Shown: one piece after another, positions 8,661 to 17,360 of the stretch
Numbering within the stretch: the stretch's first letter is position 1
Layout: each line of letters starts with the position of its first letter
Assembly (NCBI RefSeq): GCF_014652515.1
Contig: NZ_BMYY01000002.1
Location: 451,450 to 515,449 of the forward strand
DNA from: Bacterioplanes sanyensis
GTDB taxonomy: Bacteria; Pseudomonadota; Gammaproteobacteria; Pseudomonadales; Oceanobacteraceae
Length of the DNA stretch: 64,000 nt
Direction of reading: 5' to 3'
Notes under the pieces: generated by a model
What the model saw: only the letters and a program-made list of their open reading frames with translations
What the model was told of the DNA's origin: nothing
Databases searched by the model: none
Position numbers and translations under genes: made by a program

Positions 8661-8723
8661 AGGCCGATGTTTTTAATTAACTATTTGAATCTAAAGGGAA
8701 AATTAGGTCTCGGTTGTTACTAA

Positions 8724-8762
8724 TACCCCCAATGGTACCCCGACCATTCCCAGGGTACCCCC
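8724..8762. promoter_or_regulatory. Cluster of GTACCCC repeats: probable integrase arm sites, left
   Basis: Three related sites lie within 40 bp: TACCCCC (8724-8730), GGTACCCC (8734-8741) and GGGTACCCCC (8753-8762). The same motif occurs three times next to the integrase at the other end (34414-34422, 34441-34448, 34454-34461). Paired clusters of short repeats inside both island ends are how arm-type sites of tyrosine recombinases look. Confidence 0.55.
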
Positions 8763-9064
8763 GAACACGGATCCTTTGGTGTACGCTATCGCGAGTCCAT
8801 CTTTCTAGCCCACTTGATACGATAAAAGCGACTTATGTTGGCATGCATGATACTGAACTCAGTTGTTAACCTGGATCATTGCTAGGTAAAGGTCATTTGC
8901 TTATAGTCTTTGCTGATTTATTTGTTATTAGTTTCTCGGTCTTCGACAGTTTGCGTGGGAGAGTGCCTCTTCCAAGTCACGCGCTCAGTTGAATGACACC
9001 TCTAGCGTCGCTTAGCGGCAATCGATCACTGAGATCGACACACATACATTTATAGGTGGGCAGG

Positions 9065-10465
9065 GTGGCAAAGTTACCAACAGAGTATAAGAATGCAATG
9101 CAGTCGGCACTTGAGGAGTTGAATGAGGTGCTACTGGAACGGCAAGGTAGCGCCGATGATGATATTCGTCAGGAAACCAACATTTTCCGTATTTTGCGGA
9201 TAGAGAATTATGAAATTCGCCACGGCGCATTTCTTGATTACCTGTTGGACCCTGATAGAAACCCAGAACTAGCACATGAGTTTGCCAAAGCATGGATTGC
9301 AGAGATCTATGATGAGTTGAGCATCGATGACGGTGGTTTTCTAGAGCGTTTGTTCGAGGCGAATGAGTTTGAACTTGGCCCGTTAAAAGATGAACATCGT
9401 TTCAGTGAGGTATCGATTCCTGAGAGCAGGCTAAGAATTGACCATGCTTTTGAAGTCAAAGTGGGCAAAACGAGGCGTGTGTTTGTATTTGAGTACAAGC
9501 ACAACGGTGTTGTTCAGAATGATTTGGCCGCTTATCAAGCCTTTGTCAACGATAAATATGCAGGAAATCGCTACCTGGCCCGCTACTTTGTTATGGACTT
9601 GGGAAACAAAATTCACAACAGCTTTGAAAGTGAAATATTTGACTTAGTTAGCAAAGAAACACTGGTAAATGCGCTTGATATGACGCTTGACCTTGCAGTA
9701 CGCAAGGATATGCAAGCAACAAGAATGTACCTAGAACAGTATCGAGACATTCTAGCGCCTGAGGTAGAGGAGCAATATCCATGGAGGGGCTTAGAAAATA
9801 TACTCTGGAATACGTGGAATCCCTCATATATTGAGTATGATGATGCGTGGAAGGTATGGGATAAACTAGCTGAAAAAGCTATAGATGACCCCGATATTTT
9901 CGAGGATCTTGCAGCCTTCGACACTGAGCAGCTGTTTGACCAGGCAGTTCTTGAAGCACTGGAGGATGTGGATAATTGCAGTGTTCGGCGAAACTCGGGT
10001 TGGGTACGAATCGAGCCAAGCAAATGTCAGCTAAAGCACTTTTACTTGTTTTCTAATCTTTGGTTTGGCCCTGAAGGGCTCTATATGGGGCTAAACCTTC
10101 AAAGTTGGCACGACCCTAAGGGTCAGGTAGAAGAGCAGGAAAAACAGCATCAACTGGCGTTGCAGGTTCTAGCAAATAGTCGCTGGGGGAGTTTTTGCGG
10201 GTCGCCCGAGCAGTGGCCGTCACTGAGTCGTATTGAGCTGACTTTTAGTAGAGATGAGAGCAGTGAATTTATCGTTAAAGACTTAAAGTTGAGGAATCGC
10301 TCTGAAAGCAGTAAGCGTACTCATGGCGTAGTCATCAATATTAAACTTCCTATTGAGCTTTCAGAACTCAAGCAAGCTTGCTGTAGTGATGAAATGCCAA
10401 AGGTTTTTACTCAGTATATTGCTGAAGCCGAAGCGCTGGTCGAATCGATTAATAAGCTGAGCTGA
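9065..10465 (+). CDS. PD-(D/E)XK nuclease-superfamily protein
   Basis: A 466-aa protein resembling the PDDEXK_4 type: an N-terminal helix, then NIFRILRIENYEIRHGAFLDYLLDP, a central RLRIDHAFEV strand carrying the Asp, and VFVFEYKHNG carrying the E-x-K, followed by a Gln/Asn-containing helix. The C-terminal half is helical and unrecognised. Such proteins are common cargo of defence islands, often of unproven function. First gene inside the left island end, alone on its strand. GTG at 9065 has AGGTGG five bases upstream; the GTG at 9056 is an alternative that overlaps that site. Confidence 0.7.
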   Translation: MAKLPTEYKNAMQSALEELNEVLLERQGSADDDIRQETNIFRILRIENYEIRHGAFLDYLLDPDRNPELAHEFAKAWIAEIYDELSIDDGGFLERLFEANEFELGPLKDEHRFSEVSIPESRLRIDHAFEVKVGKTRRVFVFEYKHNGVVQNDLAAYQAFVNDKYAGNRYLARYFVMDLGNKIHNSFESEIFDLVSKETLVNALDMTLDLAVRKDMQATRMYLEQYRDILAPEVEEQYPWRGLENILWNTWNPSYIEYDDAWKVWDKLAEKAIDDPDIFEDLAAFDTEQLFDQAVLEALEDVDNCSVRRNSGWVRIEPSKCQLKHFYLFSNLWFGPEGLYMGLNLQSWHDPKGQVEEQEKQHQLALQVLANSRWGSFCGSPEQWPSLSRIELTFSRDESSEFIVKDLKLRNRSESSKRTHGVVINIKLPIELSELKQACCSDEMPKVFTQYIAEAEALVESINKLS

Positions 10466-10569
10466 TCTTTCAGTTGGATTTTCAAAATTGGTGTGATTTA
10501 TTAATAGTCTTCAGAATACCAGTAGAGTCTGTGAATTCACCCCTAAATAGTATTCTATCCGAAATAACA

Positions 10570-10592
10570 GGGTGTCACATGCTGTGACACCC
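10570..10592. terminator. Perfect hairpin, duplicate of the amidohydrolase terminator
   Basis: GGGTGTCACA-TGC-TGTGACACCC, a 10-bp stem with a 3-base loop, matching 12583-12605 except for the loop. It sits just past the stop of the amidohydrolase relic, as the other copy sits past the intact gene. There is no clear U-tract. Confidence 0.6.
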
Positions 10593-10599
10593 AGAGCGT

Positions 10600-10845
10600 T
10601 TATAAGCATGTACCATCTTGGTGAGCCAGTTTGTCACCGACATAAGAGGAATGAACACCAATGCTGGCTACGCCTCTAGTGTCTATGCCTGCTTGCAGCG
10701 TTTTTTTACAAGATTACTAAGTCGGCGGTTTTAGTGGTTTTTGATAGAGCCAATGTGATCGTCCAACCGAATTTGATGAGCAGATGTTAACGTGATGGCT
10801 TTGAAAAATTTTGATTTTTAATAGGGCCTTGTAATGCTCCTTGTA
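10600..10845 (-). pseudogene. Decayed 3' fragment of the amidohydrolase gene
   Basis: The minus strand aligns with the last roughly 240 bp of the intact gene at 12614-14899. It encodes GVHSSYVGDKLAHQDGTCL before the stop, against GVHSSYVGGKPAHHEGTCL in the intact gene. Further upstream the frame is broken by indels and premature stops, and similarity fades after about 10840. It is one end of a tandem duplication of the array neighbourhood. Confidence 0.75.
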
Positions 10846-10941
10846 GTGATATGATTTGTCGCTTTAGTTGGGTGGGATAGTATGTGGTTTGTACAGTATA
10901 TGAGGCTTTTTTGGCCTGGATATCAGGATGCAATTATTTTG

Positions 10942-12287
10942 ATATAAATCCCTTTGTTAGCAGGGCGTGGTTTTAACTCATCGCCCAGATTACGGACAGC
11001 CCGGACCTGTCTCAATCCCTTTATTAGCAGGGCGTGGTTTTAACAAGGGCGGCGTGGCCAGACAACACCAGGAAGGGTCTCAATCCCTTTATTAACAGGG
11101 CGTGGTTTTAACGAATGCAGGTGGCTATGTGTTCGTTCTACTGAGGTCCCAATCCCTTTATTAGCAGGGCGTGGTTTTAACCTTTAACGATGCGTTAAAC
11201 ACCCTTGCCCAGTTGTCTCAATCCCTTTATTAACAGGGCGTGGTTTTAACTGCGCCTAGATGACCATGAACAACGTCTCAATGGGTCTCAATCCCTCTAT
11301 TAACAGGGCGTGGTTTTAACGCAGCTGCAAGGCGTGATGCTCAAATCGTTCCGTCTCAATCCCTTTATTAACAGGGCGTGGTTTTAACGAAAGACTACTG
11401 GAAAGACGCCCCGGAGTGGGCCGTCTCAATCCCTTTATTAGCAGGGCGTGGTTTTAACTTTCGGTGATGCCGTTATCATCGTTACCGCTATGTCTCAATC
11501 CCTTTATTAGCAGGGCGTGGTTTTAACGAATAACTACGGCCAACCGGCACAAGTAGCTCGTCTCAATCCCTTTATTAGCAGGGCGTGGTTTTAACACAAC
11601 TGGCCGCCGCCGACGCCGACAACAACTACCGGTCTCAATCCCTTTATTAGCAGGGCGTGGTTTTAACCTTGGCTCCGTGCCATTCTAAACGAGGCATCGT
11701 TGTTTCAATCCCTTTATTAGCAGGGCGTGGTTTTAACCGAAAACGATTACCAAGTATCACTGTTAATCTGTCTCAATCCCTTTGTTAGCAGGGCGTGGTT
11801 TTAACACCGACCTCCGGCGAGGTGCCGATCTTTCAGCGTCTCAATCCCTTTGTTAGCAGGGCGTGGTTTTAACAATTCACGCTGTTGAGAACCACATGGT
11901 TCGCGCAGTCTCAATCCCTTTGTTAGCAGGGCGTGGTTTTAACATTAAGATTCTCGCGTCAGAGGATGACGGTGTGAAGTCTCAATCCCTTTGTTAGCAG
12001 AGCGTGGTTTTAACGTTTAACGATTTCGATGCAGAACAAATTCAACGTCTCAATCCCTTTATTAACAGGGCGTGGTTTTAACCATGACTCGTGCTAACAT
12101 GACTGATGCTAACAGTCTCAATCCCTTTATTAACAGGGCGTGGTTTTAACAAATCTATCTATACCACGTTGCGGGGTTTTCTGTCTCAATCCCTTTATTA
12201 ACAGGGCGTGGTTTTAACGGTGAAAGTGCGCTACGGAAAGCGTTTTCAATCGTCTCAATCCCTTTATTAACAGGGCGTGGTTTTAAC
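10942..12287 (-). CRISPR. CRISPR array 1: 20 repeats, 19 spacers
   Basis: 36-bp repeats that on the plus strand begin GTCTCAATCCC and end CAGGGCGTGGTTTTAAC, with spacers of about 31-36 bp. In transcript orientation (minus) the repeat ends ATTGAGAC, the usual 8-nt handle. The conserved leader lies on the right and the left-most repeat is degenerate (three changes at its outer end), so the array is transcribed leftwards. The repeat centre varies in blocks (ATTAGC, ATTAAC, GTTAGC). Spacers read like coding sense on the plus strand, e.g. one translates KDYWKDAPEWA, so crRNAs would be antisense to mRNAs. Confidence 0.97.
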
Positions 12288-12434
12288 TCCATTGCTAAGA
12301 AAACAAGAAGTAAATCAATCACTTAGAACGGATATTTCTGCACCAATTGGGTGCGTAGAAGTTGTCTGTTTTTTGATCATCTTGTTTAAAGAGCTTGCGC
12401 CAGTGTATCGGTCGTTGGCGGTTAGGCCAAGGCC
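12288..12434 (-). promoter_or_regulatory. Leader of CRISPR array 1
   Basis: The first 30 or so bases after the last repeat (TCCATTGCTAAGAAAACAAG onward) are shared with leaders 2 and 3, and the whole 147 bp is almost identical to leader 2. A CACCAATTGGGTG inverted repeat occurs within it. An apparent 64-codon frame across this region is a by-product of the duplication, not a gene. Confidence 0.8.
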
Positions 12435-12566
12435 TTAGTGTGGTGGCCAGTCGCCGTGCTTTACCCAGTGTTGCAGCAGCTGCGGCAACTGGCTGAGCTC
12501 TGTACCGCTGCATACCTGTATCTGGTGGCTATTCAGTCTCTCAGACAAGCTGGTGTCGGGCTCAAC
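12435..12566 (-). pseudogene. C-terminal fragment of card1 (duplicate)
   Basis: The minus strand encodes about 43 residues matching the end of the intact gene at 16221-17360 (SERLNSHQIQVCSGTELSQL and HWVKHGDWPPH before the stop). Similarity ends near 12566 in mid-gene, where the sequence switches to the terminator side of the amidohydrolase gene. This is the junction of a tandem duplication. Confidence 0.8.
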
Positions 12567-12582
12567 TCTATCAGCACTAACA

Positions 12583-12605
12583 GGGTGTCACACGCTGTGA
12601 CACCC
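12583..12605. terminator. Hairpin downstream of amidohydrolase
   Basis: GGGTGTCACA-CGC-TGTGACACCC, a perfect 10-bp stem starting 9 bases past the stop codon of the leftward amidohydrolase gene. No strong U-tract follows on the minus strand, so termination efficiency is uncertain. It may also stop transcripts entering from array 2. Confidence 0.6.
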
Positions 12606-12613
12606 AGAGTGGT

Positions 12614-14899
12614 TTATAAGCATGTACCTTCATGGTGAGCCGGTTTGCCACCGACATAAGAGGAATGAACACCAATACTGGCTATGTCTCCAATGTCTTT
12701 GCCTGCTTCCAGCGGGTTTTTACACAAGATTACTAAGTCGGCAGTTTTACCGGGCTTGATAGAGCCAATGTGATCATCCAACCGATTTTGTTGAGCAGGT
12801 GTTAATGTGATGGCTTTAAGAAGTTGGTAGATTTCAGCAGGGCCTGATGCTGCTCCTTCGGTGGGTAGGGCAGTGGCCTGCTTAGTGTCTAAATCAGGAT
12901 AAATCCAAGTAGCACGCCCCTTTTTTCCATTGATGTTATTCAGTATACGCATGTGCTCAACATACCAAAGAGGATTGACGGGAGCGATGGGAGCATCGGA
13001 GTGAAGTGAGAAATCGATGCCCATAGCCTGCTCTAGGGTGTAAGCATCCAGATATGGCAGGCGGCTATGATCCTGCTTGTTAATGTCGATCGTTGCATGG
13101 CCATCTAAAATGCTCGAGAAAGCACCACCCCAATAGGCAACGTGGCCGGTTAAGTGTGAGGTAGAAAGATTGACGCCTCGAAGCTTGGCTAGGCCGACGG
13201 CGTTGAGTGCCGCCGGAGTTGCTTTCTCTGGCGTACTAGGGTTGCCAGCAACAGTTGCATGAATCAATACCATGGGATTCGTGTTTGCCTGTTGCTGTTG
13301 AAGATAAGCCATGCTGTTAGCGGTGGATATCATTGAATCGTCACCGTTGGCATGAACTTGGAGCATCCAGCCATCATGCCAGAATGGTAACATTGTTTGA
13401 TACAGCGAACCGTCGCCTTGGAATGGCTCGTCTCCCGGCTTTAGTGATTGCTCAGGTCTTTTTAGTGGCTTTGAGGTGGAGTTTGAATAATTTGAACCTA
13501 AATACCCTTCTTTTCCATCACAGACTCCATCGGTAGCGTAATTCTCTGCTAGAAACCCTGAGCAACCTTGGGTCGAGCCATCAGCCCAAACCTTAATTCC
13601 ATTGGCCGCAAAAATACCAGTGGGCATACTTTCGTTGTTTGGTGTAGGCCAGGTGTTGGTTCTAGAGGCGATGCCTTGCTGCTCCAGTTGCGTGACAGTT
13701 TTGACTGGGGACTGGTCTGCTCTGCTTTGGTCTTGGATCGTACTCGCCATCAGCGTACGGTAGCGCAAAGCTGGCATATCAGATGTGTCTAGCAGGCTAT
13801 CAGCGTTTCCGTTTTGGTAGGCTAGGTCGTGTAAATACATGATTTCACTAACAGAAAAGCCACCACCATTGATTACCGTTGTTACGCCTGAAGCGGCGAT
13901 TTTTTTGACAATAGGAGCGGTTGCTTTGAATCCATCATCAAGAGTCAAAAAGAAAAATGGACTGTCTTTTCCTGTCTTAAGGTCTTTTCCTATTTTAACC
14001 AAAAAATTACTATACGCGGGCTCTTCGAGTAGCAAGCCTGTAAATAGACCTTCATGAACCTGCCAAGTGCCGAGTGCTGGTGTTTTGTCTTGGGGGAGTG
14101 TGACACCAGGATTAAGGTTTATTTTGGGCCCGCAAGGCCATTTTGAGCAAATACCGGCGGCAACAAATGCGGCCCCGTTAACATAGCCAACATGGCCAGA
14201 TTGATCGAGTAAGAAAACAGGTTTGCCATCAGCCTTTCTGGGCAATAACTCTTCATCGATTATCTGTGCGGGATTGTTGCGCAGTGCTGCTGCGCTTTTG
14301 AGTGCATCGCTTGTATTACCAAAGCGTGCGGGGTCAATGCCATTACCGATAACCCATGGCGATAGTGGATTCTGATCCAACCAGTCTTGCAATCGACTTT
14401 TAGTCCATGCAAGGCCAGTAACGGTCGAGGTCGAGTTACCATAGTCACACAGTGAGGGAACACCTTCTTGATCATATAGGCGATAATAATAGAGTTCTGG
14501 TAAGCAGGGTGAAAGATCTGCAATAGCAGAATAGTCAACCATTTGTGTTAAATGCATATGCGGTTCGATAAAACCAGGCATCAGCGCTTTACCCTTGAGG
14601 TTTACCTTCTTAACATTGTGATTGCTTTTGCACTCAGCAAACATGCTATCTACCCCAACACTGACGATCTGCTCACCGTTAACCAGCATGGCGCTGTAGT
14701 TGCCAAGCATATCAGCAGTAGAGTCGGCCATGGTTAATATTGTGCCGTTATAAAATAGCGTTTGCCCGGGTTGGCTAGAAGCGCAAAAGTTGTTTGATGT
14801 CACGTAAGAGGCATTGGATGTAGTTTTGGTCGTACACGCGGACAGTGTTGCTGTAAGAATGGCTGTCATCGCAGCATAGTGCATACAGTTAATTTGCAT
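12614..14899 (-). CDS. YtcJ-type amidohydrolase lipoprotein
   Basis: Predicted exported metal-dependent hydrolase of the amidohydrolase-3 (YtcJ) family. Residues 1-22 form a lipoprotein signal ending LSAC. A composite beta-sandwich half follows (LFYNGTILTM), then KALMPGFIEPHMHLT with the metal-binding HxH, later VHANGDDS and SLHSDAPIAPVNP, and a C-terminal SIKPGKTADLVIL strand. Substrate unknown. Start ATG 14899 is preceded by AGGGAG; an upstream ATG would add 30 residues before the signal peptide. It sits between arrays 1 and 2, co-directional with them, and a relic of it accompanies array 1. No link to CRISPR function is evident; it may be trapped cargo. Confidence 0.85.
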   Translation of the reverse strand: MQINCMHYAAMTAILTATLSACTTKTTSNASYVTSNNFCASSQPGQTLFYNGTILTMADSTADMLGNYSAMLVNGEQIVSVGVDSMFAECKSNHNVKKVNLKGKALMPGFIEPHMHLTQMVDYSAIADLSPCLPELYYYRLYDQEGVPSLCDYGNSTSTVTGLAWTKSRLQDWLDQNPLSPWVIGNGIDPARFGNTSDALKSAAALRNNPAQIIDEELLPRKADGKPVFLLDQSGHVGYVNGAAFVAAGICSKWPCGPKINLNPGVTLPQDKTPALGTWQVHEGLFTGLLLEEPAYSNFLVKIGKDLKTGKDSPFFFLTLDDGFKATAPIVKKIAASGVTTVINGGGFSVSEIMYLHDLAYQNGNADSLLDTSDMPALRYRTLMASTIQDQSRADQSPVKTVTQLEQQGIASRTNTWPTPNNESMPTGIFAANGIKVWADGSTQGCSGFLAENYATDGVCDGKEGYLGSNYSNSTSKPLKRPEQSLKPGDEPFQGDGSLYQTMLPFWHDGWMLQVHANGDDSMISTANSMAYLQQQQANTNPMVLIHATVAGNPSTPEKATPAALNAVGLAKLRGVNLSTSHLTGHVAYWGGAFSSILDGHATIDINKQDHSRLPYLDAYTLEQAMGIDFSLHSDAPIAPVNPLWYVEHMRILNNINGKKGRATWIYPDLDTKQATALPTEGAASGPAEIYQLLKAITLTPAQQNRLDDHIGSIKPGKTADLVILCKNPLEAGKDIGDIASIGVHSSYVGGKPAHHEGTCL

Positions 14900-15046
14900 T
14901 TGGTTTGCTCCCTTGTTTTTAGAGATCAAGATGGTGACGTAACTCACCTTGATCTTGTTATTAGCAAGGCTTGTTGCTCTCAAAAACAAGGGTGTTAGAT
15001 AAAGTGTAAGAACTTTGGCTCAGTATTTTTTATAAGAAAGGATATA

Positions 15047-15063
15047 GCGACATGATATGTCGC
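15047..15063. promoter_or_regulatory. Palindrome GCGACAT-GAT-ATGTCGC upstream of amidohydrolase
   Basis: A perfect 7-bp inverted repeat with a 3-bp centre, 148 bp upstream of the amidohydrolase start. It is the same palindrome as at 861-877 and, at 14 of 17 positions, as at 10846-10862. Likely an operator for an unseen regulator, or a hairpin marking the end of array 2 transcripts. Confidence 0.45.
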
Positions 15064-15145
15064 CACATCCTAGAAAAATCGATGTTTTCTCTTTTCTTGA
15101 AAGGTGCAAATCTGCCTGGTGTGAAACTCAAGGTGCAAGGGTTTT

Positions 15146-16073
15146 GGTGTGAATCTTTTATTAGCAGAGTGTGGTTTTAACCGGAAAATACGGTGCTGAG
15201 GCCAAATCAGCCATGTCTCAATCCCTTTATTAGCAGGGCGTGGTTTTAACCGAAGACTGTGACGGCCACGGCCATCTCGAATGGTCTCAATCCCTTTGTT
15301 AGCAGGGCGTGGTTTTAACAACCATGGGTGACGCTACAGTCTTACCTATGACGTCTCAATCCCTTTGTTAGCAGGGCGTGGTTTTAACTACGAAGCCAAC
15401 GAAGCCGCCGAGCTGGAAGCGTCTCAATCCCTTTGTTAGCAGGGCGTGGTTCTAACGATTGCAATGTTTCTAACACTGAACTGAAAGCGTCTCAATCCCT
15501 TTGTTAGCAGGGCGTGGTTTTAACTGTACGAGCTGTATTACCGAGTTTGGGAAGACGGTCTCAATCCCTTTGTTAGCAGGGCGTGGTTTTAACCTTGAGT
15601 CGCGCCCATGAGAACACCTTGCGTTCGTCTCAATCCCTTTATTAGCAGGGCGTGGTTTTAACACAGAGCAATCTGCACGTCGTAAGTTGAAGGAGTCTCA
15701 ATCCCTTTATTAGCAGGGCGTGGTTTTAACACAGCAGCGAGGAATCCGACGCGCCAGAGTTGTCTCAATCCCTTTATTAGCAGGGCGTGGTTTTAACTAA
15801 AAATGGTTTCTTGGTGGATTCGTTCAAAGAGTCTCAATCCCTTTATTAGCAGGGCGTGGTTTTAACCGAACCCGATGCTACCGCAGAAGACCTTGATCTG
15901 TCTCAATCCCTTTATTAGCAGGGCGTGGTTTTAACCAACAGCCTGTGTCCAGAAAACCTGCGCGGCTTTGTCTCAATCCCTTTATTAGCAGGGCGTGGTT
16001 TTAACTTTCGCTAAGGCGAGAAAATCCAAGCTAAGTCGTCTCAATCCCTTTATTAGCAGGGCGTGGTTTTAAC
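15146..16073 (-). CRISPR. CRISPR array 2: 14 repeats, 13 spacers
   Basis: Same 36-bp repeat as array 1. The left-most repeat (15146-15181) is strongly degenerate, marking the leader-distal end, and the leader lies at 16074-16220. The array is co-directional with and directly downstream of card1, so read-through from the cas operon would transcribe it. All repeats carry the TTAGC centre; five near the distal end carry GTTAGC. One repeat has GTTCTAAC. All 13 spacers read as coding sense on the plus strand (e.g. YEANEAAELE). Confidence 0.97.
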
Positions 16074-16220
16074 TCCATTGCTTAGAAAACAAGCAGTAAA
16101 TCAATCACTTAGAACGGATATTTGTACACCAATTGGGTGCATAGAAGTTGTCTGTTTTTTGATCATCTTGTTTAAAGAGCTTGCGCCAGTGTATCGGTCG
16201 TTGGCGGTTAGGCCAAGGCC
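16074..16220 (-). promoter_or_regulatory. Leader of CRISPR array 2
   Basis: 147 bp between the card1 stop and the first repeat, nearly identical to leader 1 and sharing its repeat-proximal part with leader 3. It begins TCCATTGCTTAGAAAACAAG. Being downstream of card1 on the same strand, it may work both as integration site and as part of the operon transcript. Confidence 0.8.
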
Positions 16221-17360
16221 TTAGTGTGGTGGCCAGTCGCCGTGGTTTACCCAGTGTTGCAGCAGCTGCGGCAACTGGCTGAGCTCTGTGCCGCTGCATA
16301 CCTGTATCTGGTGGCTATTCAATCTTTCAGACAAGCTGGTGTCTGGCTCTATTAGGCTGACCAGCAACTTGTCCGCCAGCAAGCCGCCGAGACGACTGGC
16401 CAACAGCGCCAGTTTATGGGTTGTGTGTTGGCCACCTTTGTTGATATTCCCGGTTTTGCATTCGATTTGCAGAAGTTTGTTATTGGCCACAATCAGCACA
16501 TCCCCCTCGTTGTGAATCTTACCCTGCACGTTGACTTTAACGCTATGGCCTAGGCGGTCTGGGGCTAGGTGAGGTTGGGCGCATAGCCAGGTATATTCTT
16601 CGAGCCAGCTGCCGCTTAAATAAGTATTGGCTTGGTCGGCGCTGCCTAGCATCCATTCGTTTGAGTCATGGCTTGGGGTGAGCAGACCGTGCTCGGTTAA
16701 TAGAGTAAGTGTTTGCTGCTCTACTGAGGTAGGGGCTTGCCAGTGTAACCTTTTATGCTGTTTGTTCTTGCCTGCAAAAGTACTATTGAGCTGTTTGATT
16801 AACTGTAACAAATCAAGGTGGTGGCTGACTAAAAAGTGGCTAAGCTCCGCGCGTTGATGAATGTGATTTTGCCAGTTGTCACTATGGTTGCTTTGGGAGT
16901 CTTGAGCGGTGAGGCCATGAGCGCGAAGGCATAGCGGTAAGGTCAATACGTCTCGCATTTCTTCTGCCCTAGGGGCAGCGCTGCCGAGAAACTCAATGCG
17001 ACGCTCCACTGTGTTGGCATACAGAATGCGCTCAGCACAGGGGTTAAATACTTCATAAGCGGCTAAGCTCATTAATTTTGTGCCACCGGTGATATTGACC
17101 CACAAAGGATGTTCACAGTTTGGTGCTATGTGAGTTTGTAAAAACTGCGTGATCGCCGGATAGTCGTGATCTGGCATAGAAGAGATCACCCTAATGTGTG
17201 CTGCATTCCAGCCGGCTGTGACTAGAGCTGCAGACAAACACTGAGCTTTTTCCTGCATGGTGTCGGATGCCAGAATGACTACATTTTCTGGCCGATACTG
17301 CAACAGCGGAATTATATTAGCCAGCGGCTGAGCACTGGCGATCACTATATGGGTTATCAT
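16221..17360 (-). CDS. card1: Card1/Can2-like CARF nuclease (DUF1887), type III accessory effector
   Basis: Cyclic-oligoadenylate-activated nuclease of the Card1/Can2 group. An N-terminal Rossmann-like CARF domain (about 1-150) has VVILAS and the ligand-loop motif NITGGTKLMSLAAYE (89-103). A C-terminal PD-(D/E)XK domain has SWLEEY (Glu254-255), NEGDVLIV (Asp287) and LQIECKTG (Glu300, Lys302), so all catalytic residues are present. Family members are activated by cA4 and nick DNA and/or cut RNA. It is the last gene of the type III operon, starting 44 bases inside cas6. A 43-residue duplicate of its C-terminus lies at 12435-12566. No separate Csm6 or ring nuclease is visible. Confidence 0.88.
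   Translation of the reverse strand: MITHIVIASAQPLANIIPLLQYRPENVVILASDTMQEKAQCLSAALVTAGWNAAHIRVISSMPDHDYPAITQFLQTHIAPNCEHPLWVNITGGTKLMSLAAYEVFNPCAERILYANTVERRIEFLGSAAPRAEEMRDVLTLPLCLRAHGLTAQDSQSNHSDNWQNHIHQRAELSHFLVSHHLDLLQLIKQLNSTFAGKNKQHKRLHWQAPTSVEQQTLTLLTEHGLLTPSHDSNEWMLGSADQANTYLSGSWLEEYTWLCAQPHLAPDRLGHSVKVNVQGKIHNEGDVLIVANNKLLQIECKTGNINKGGQHTTHKLALLASRLGGLLADKLLVSLIEPDTSLSERLNSHQIQVCSGTELSQLPQLLQHWVNHGDWPPH

Larger units (their letters stand above)
10466..10941. other. Interval before array 1, mostly duplicated relic sequence
   Basis: The first 100 bases show nothing. The rest is a decayed duplicate of the amidohydrolase terminator and 3' end, a degenerate palindrome (10846-10862), and about 79 bases of array-flanking DNA that aligns with 15064-15145 (shared GCCTGG, TGCAA and TTTTG blocks). 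Confidence 0.6.

Noticed and set aside
8645-8670. GGCCTCC-CCACA-GGAGGCC hairpin as a dedicated terminator
   Set aside because: The left half is the att copy of the tRNA 3' end, so the hairpin is best explained as a by-product of the junction, though it might still slow transcription.
12319-12513. Nearly identical 64-codon frames in leaders 1 and 2 (also 16105-16299)
   Set aside because: They run across the leader and out of frame through the card1 3' end; similarity is explained by the DNA duplication, and there is no ribosome site.
15070-15664. Minus-strand frames with repeated KPRPANKGIET peptides
   Set aside because: They are translations of the CRISPR repeat units and spacers of array 2, not proteins.
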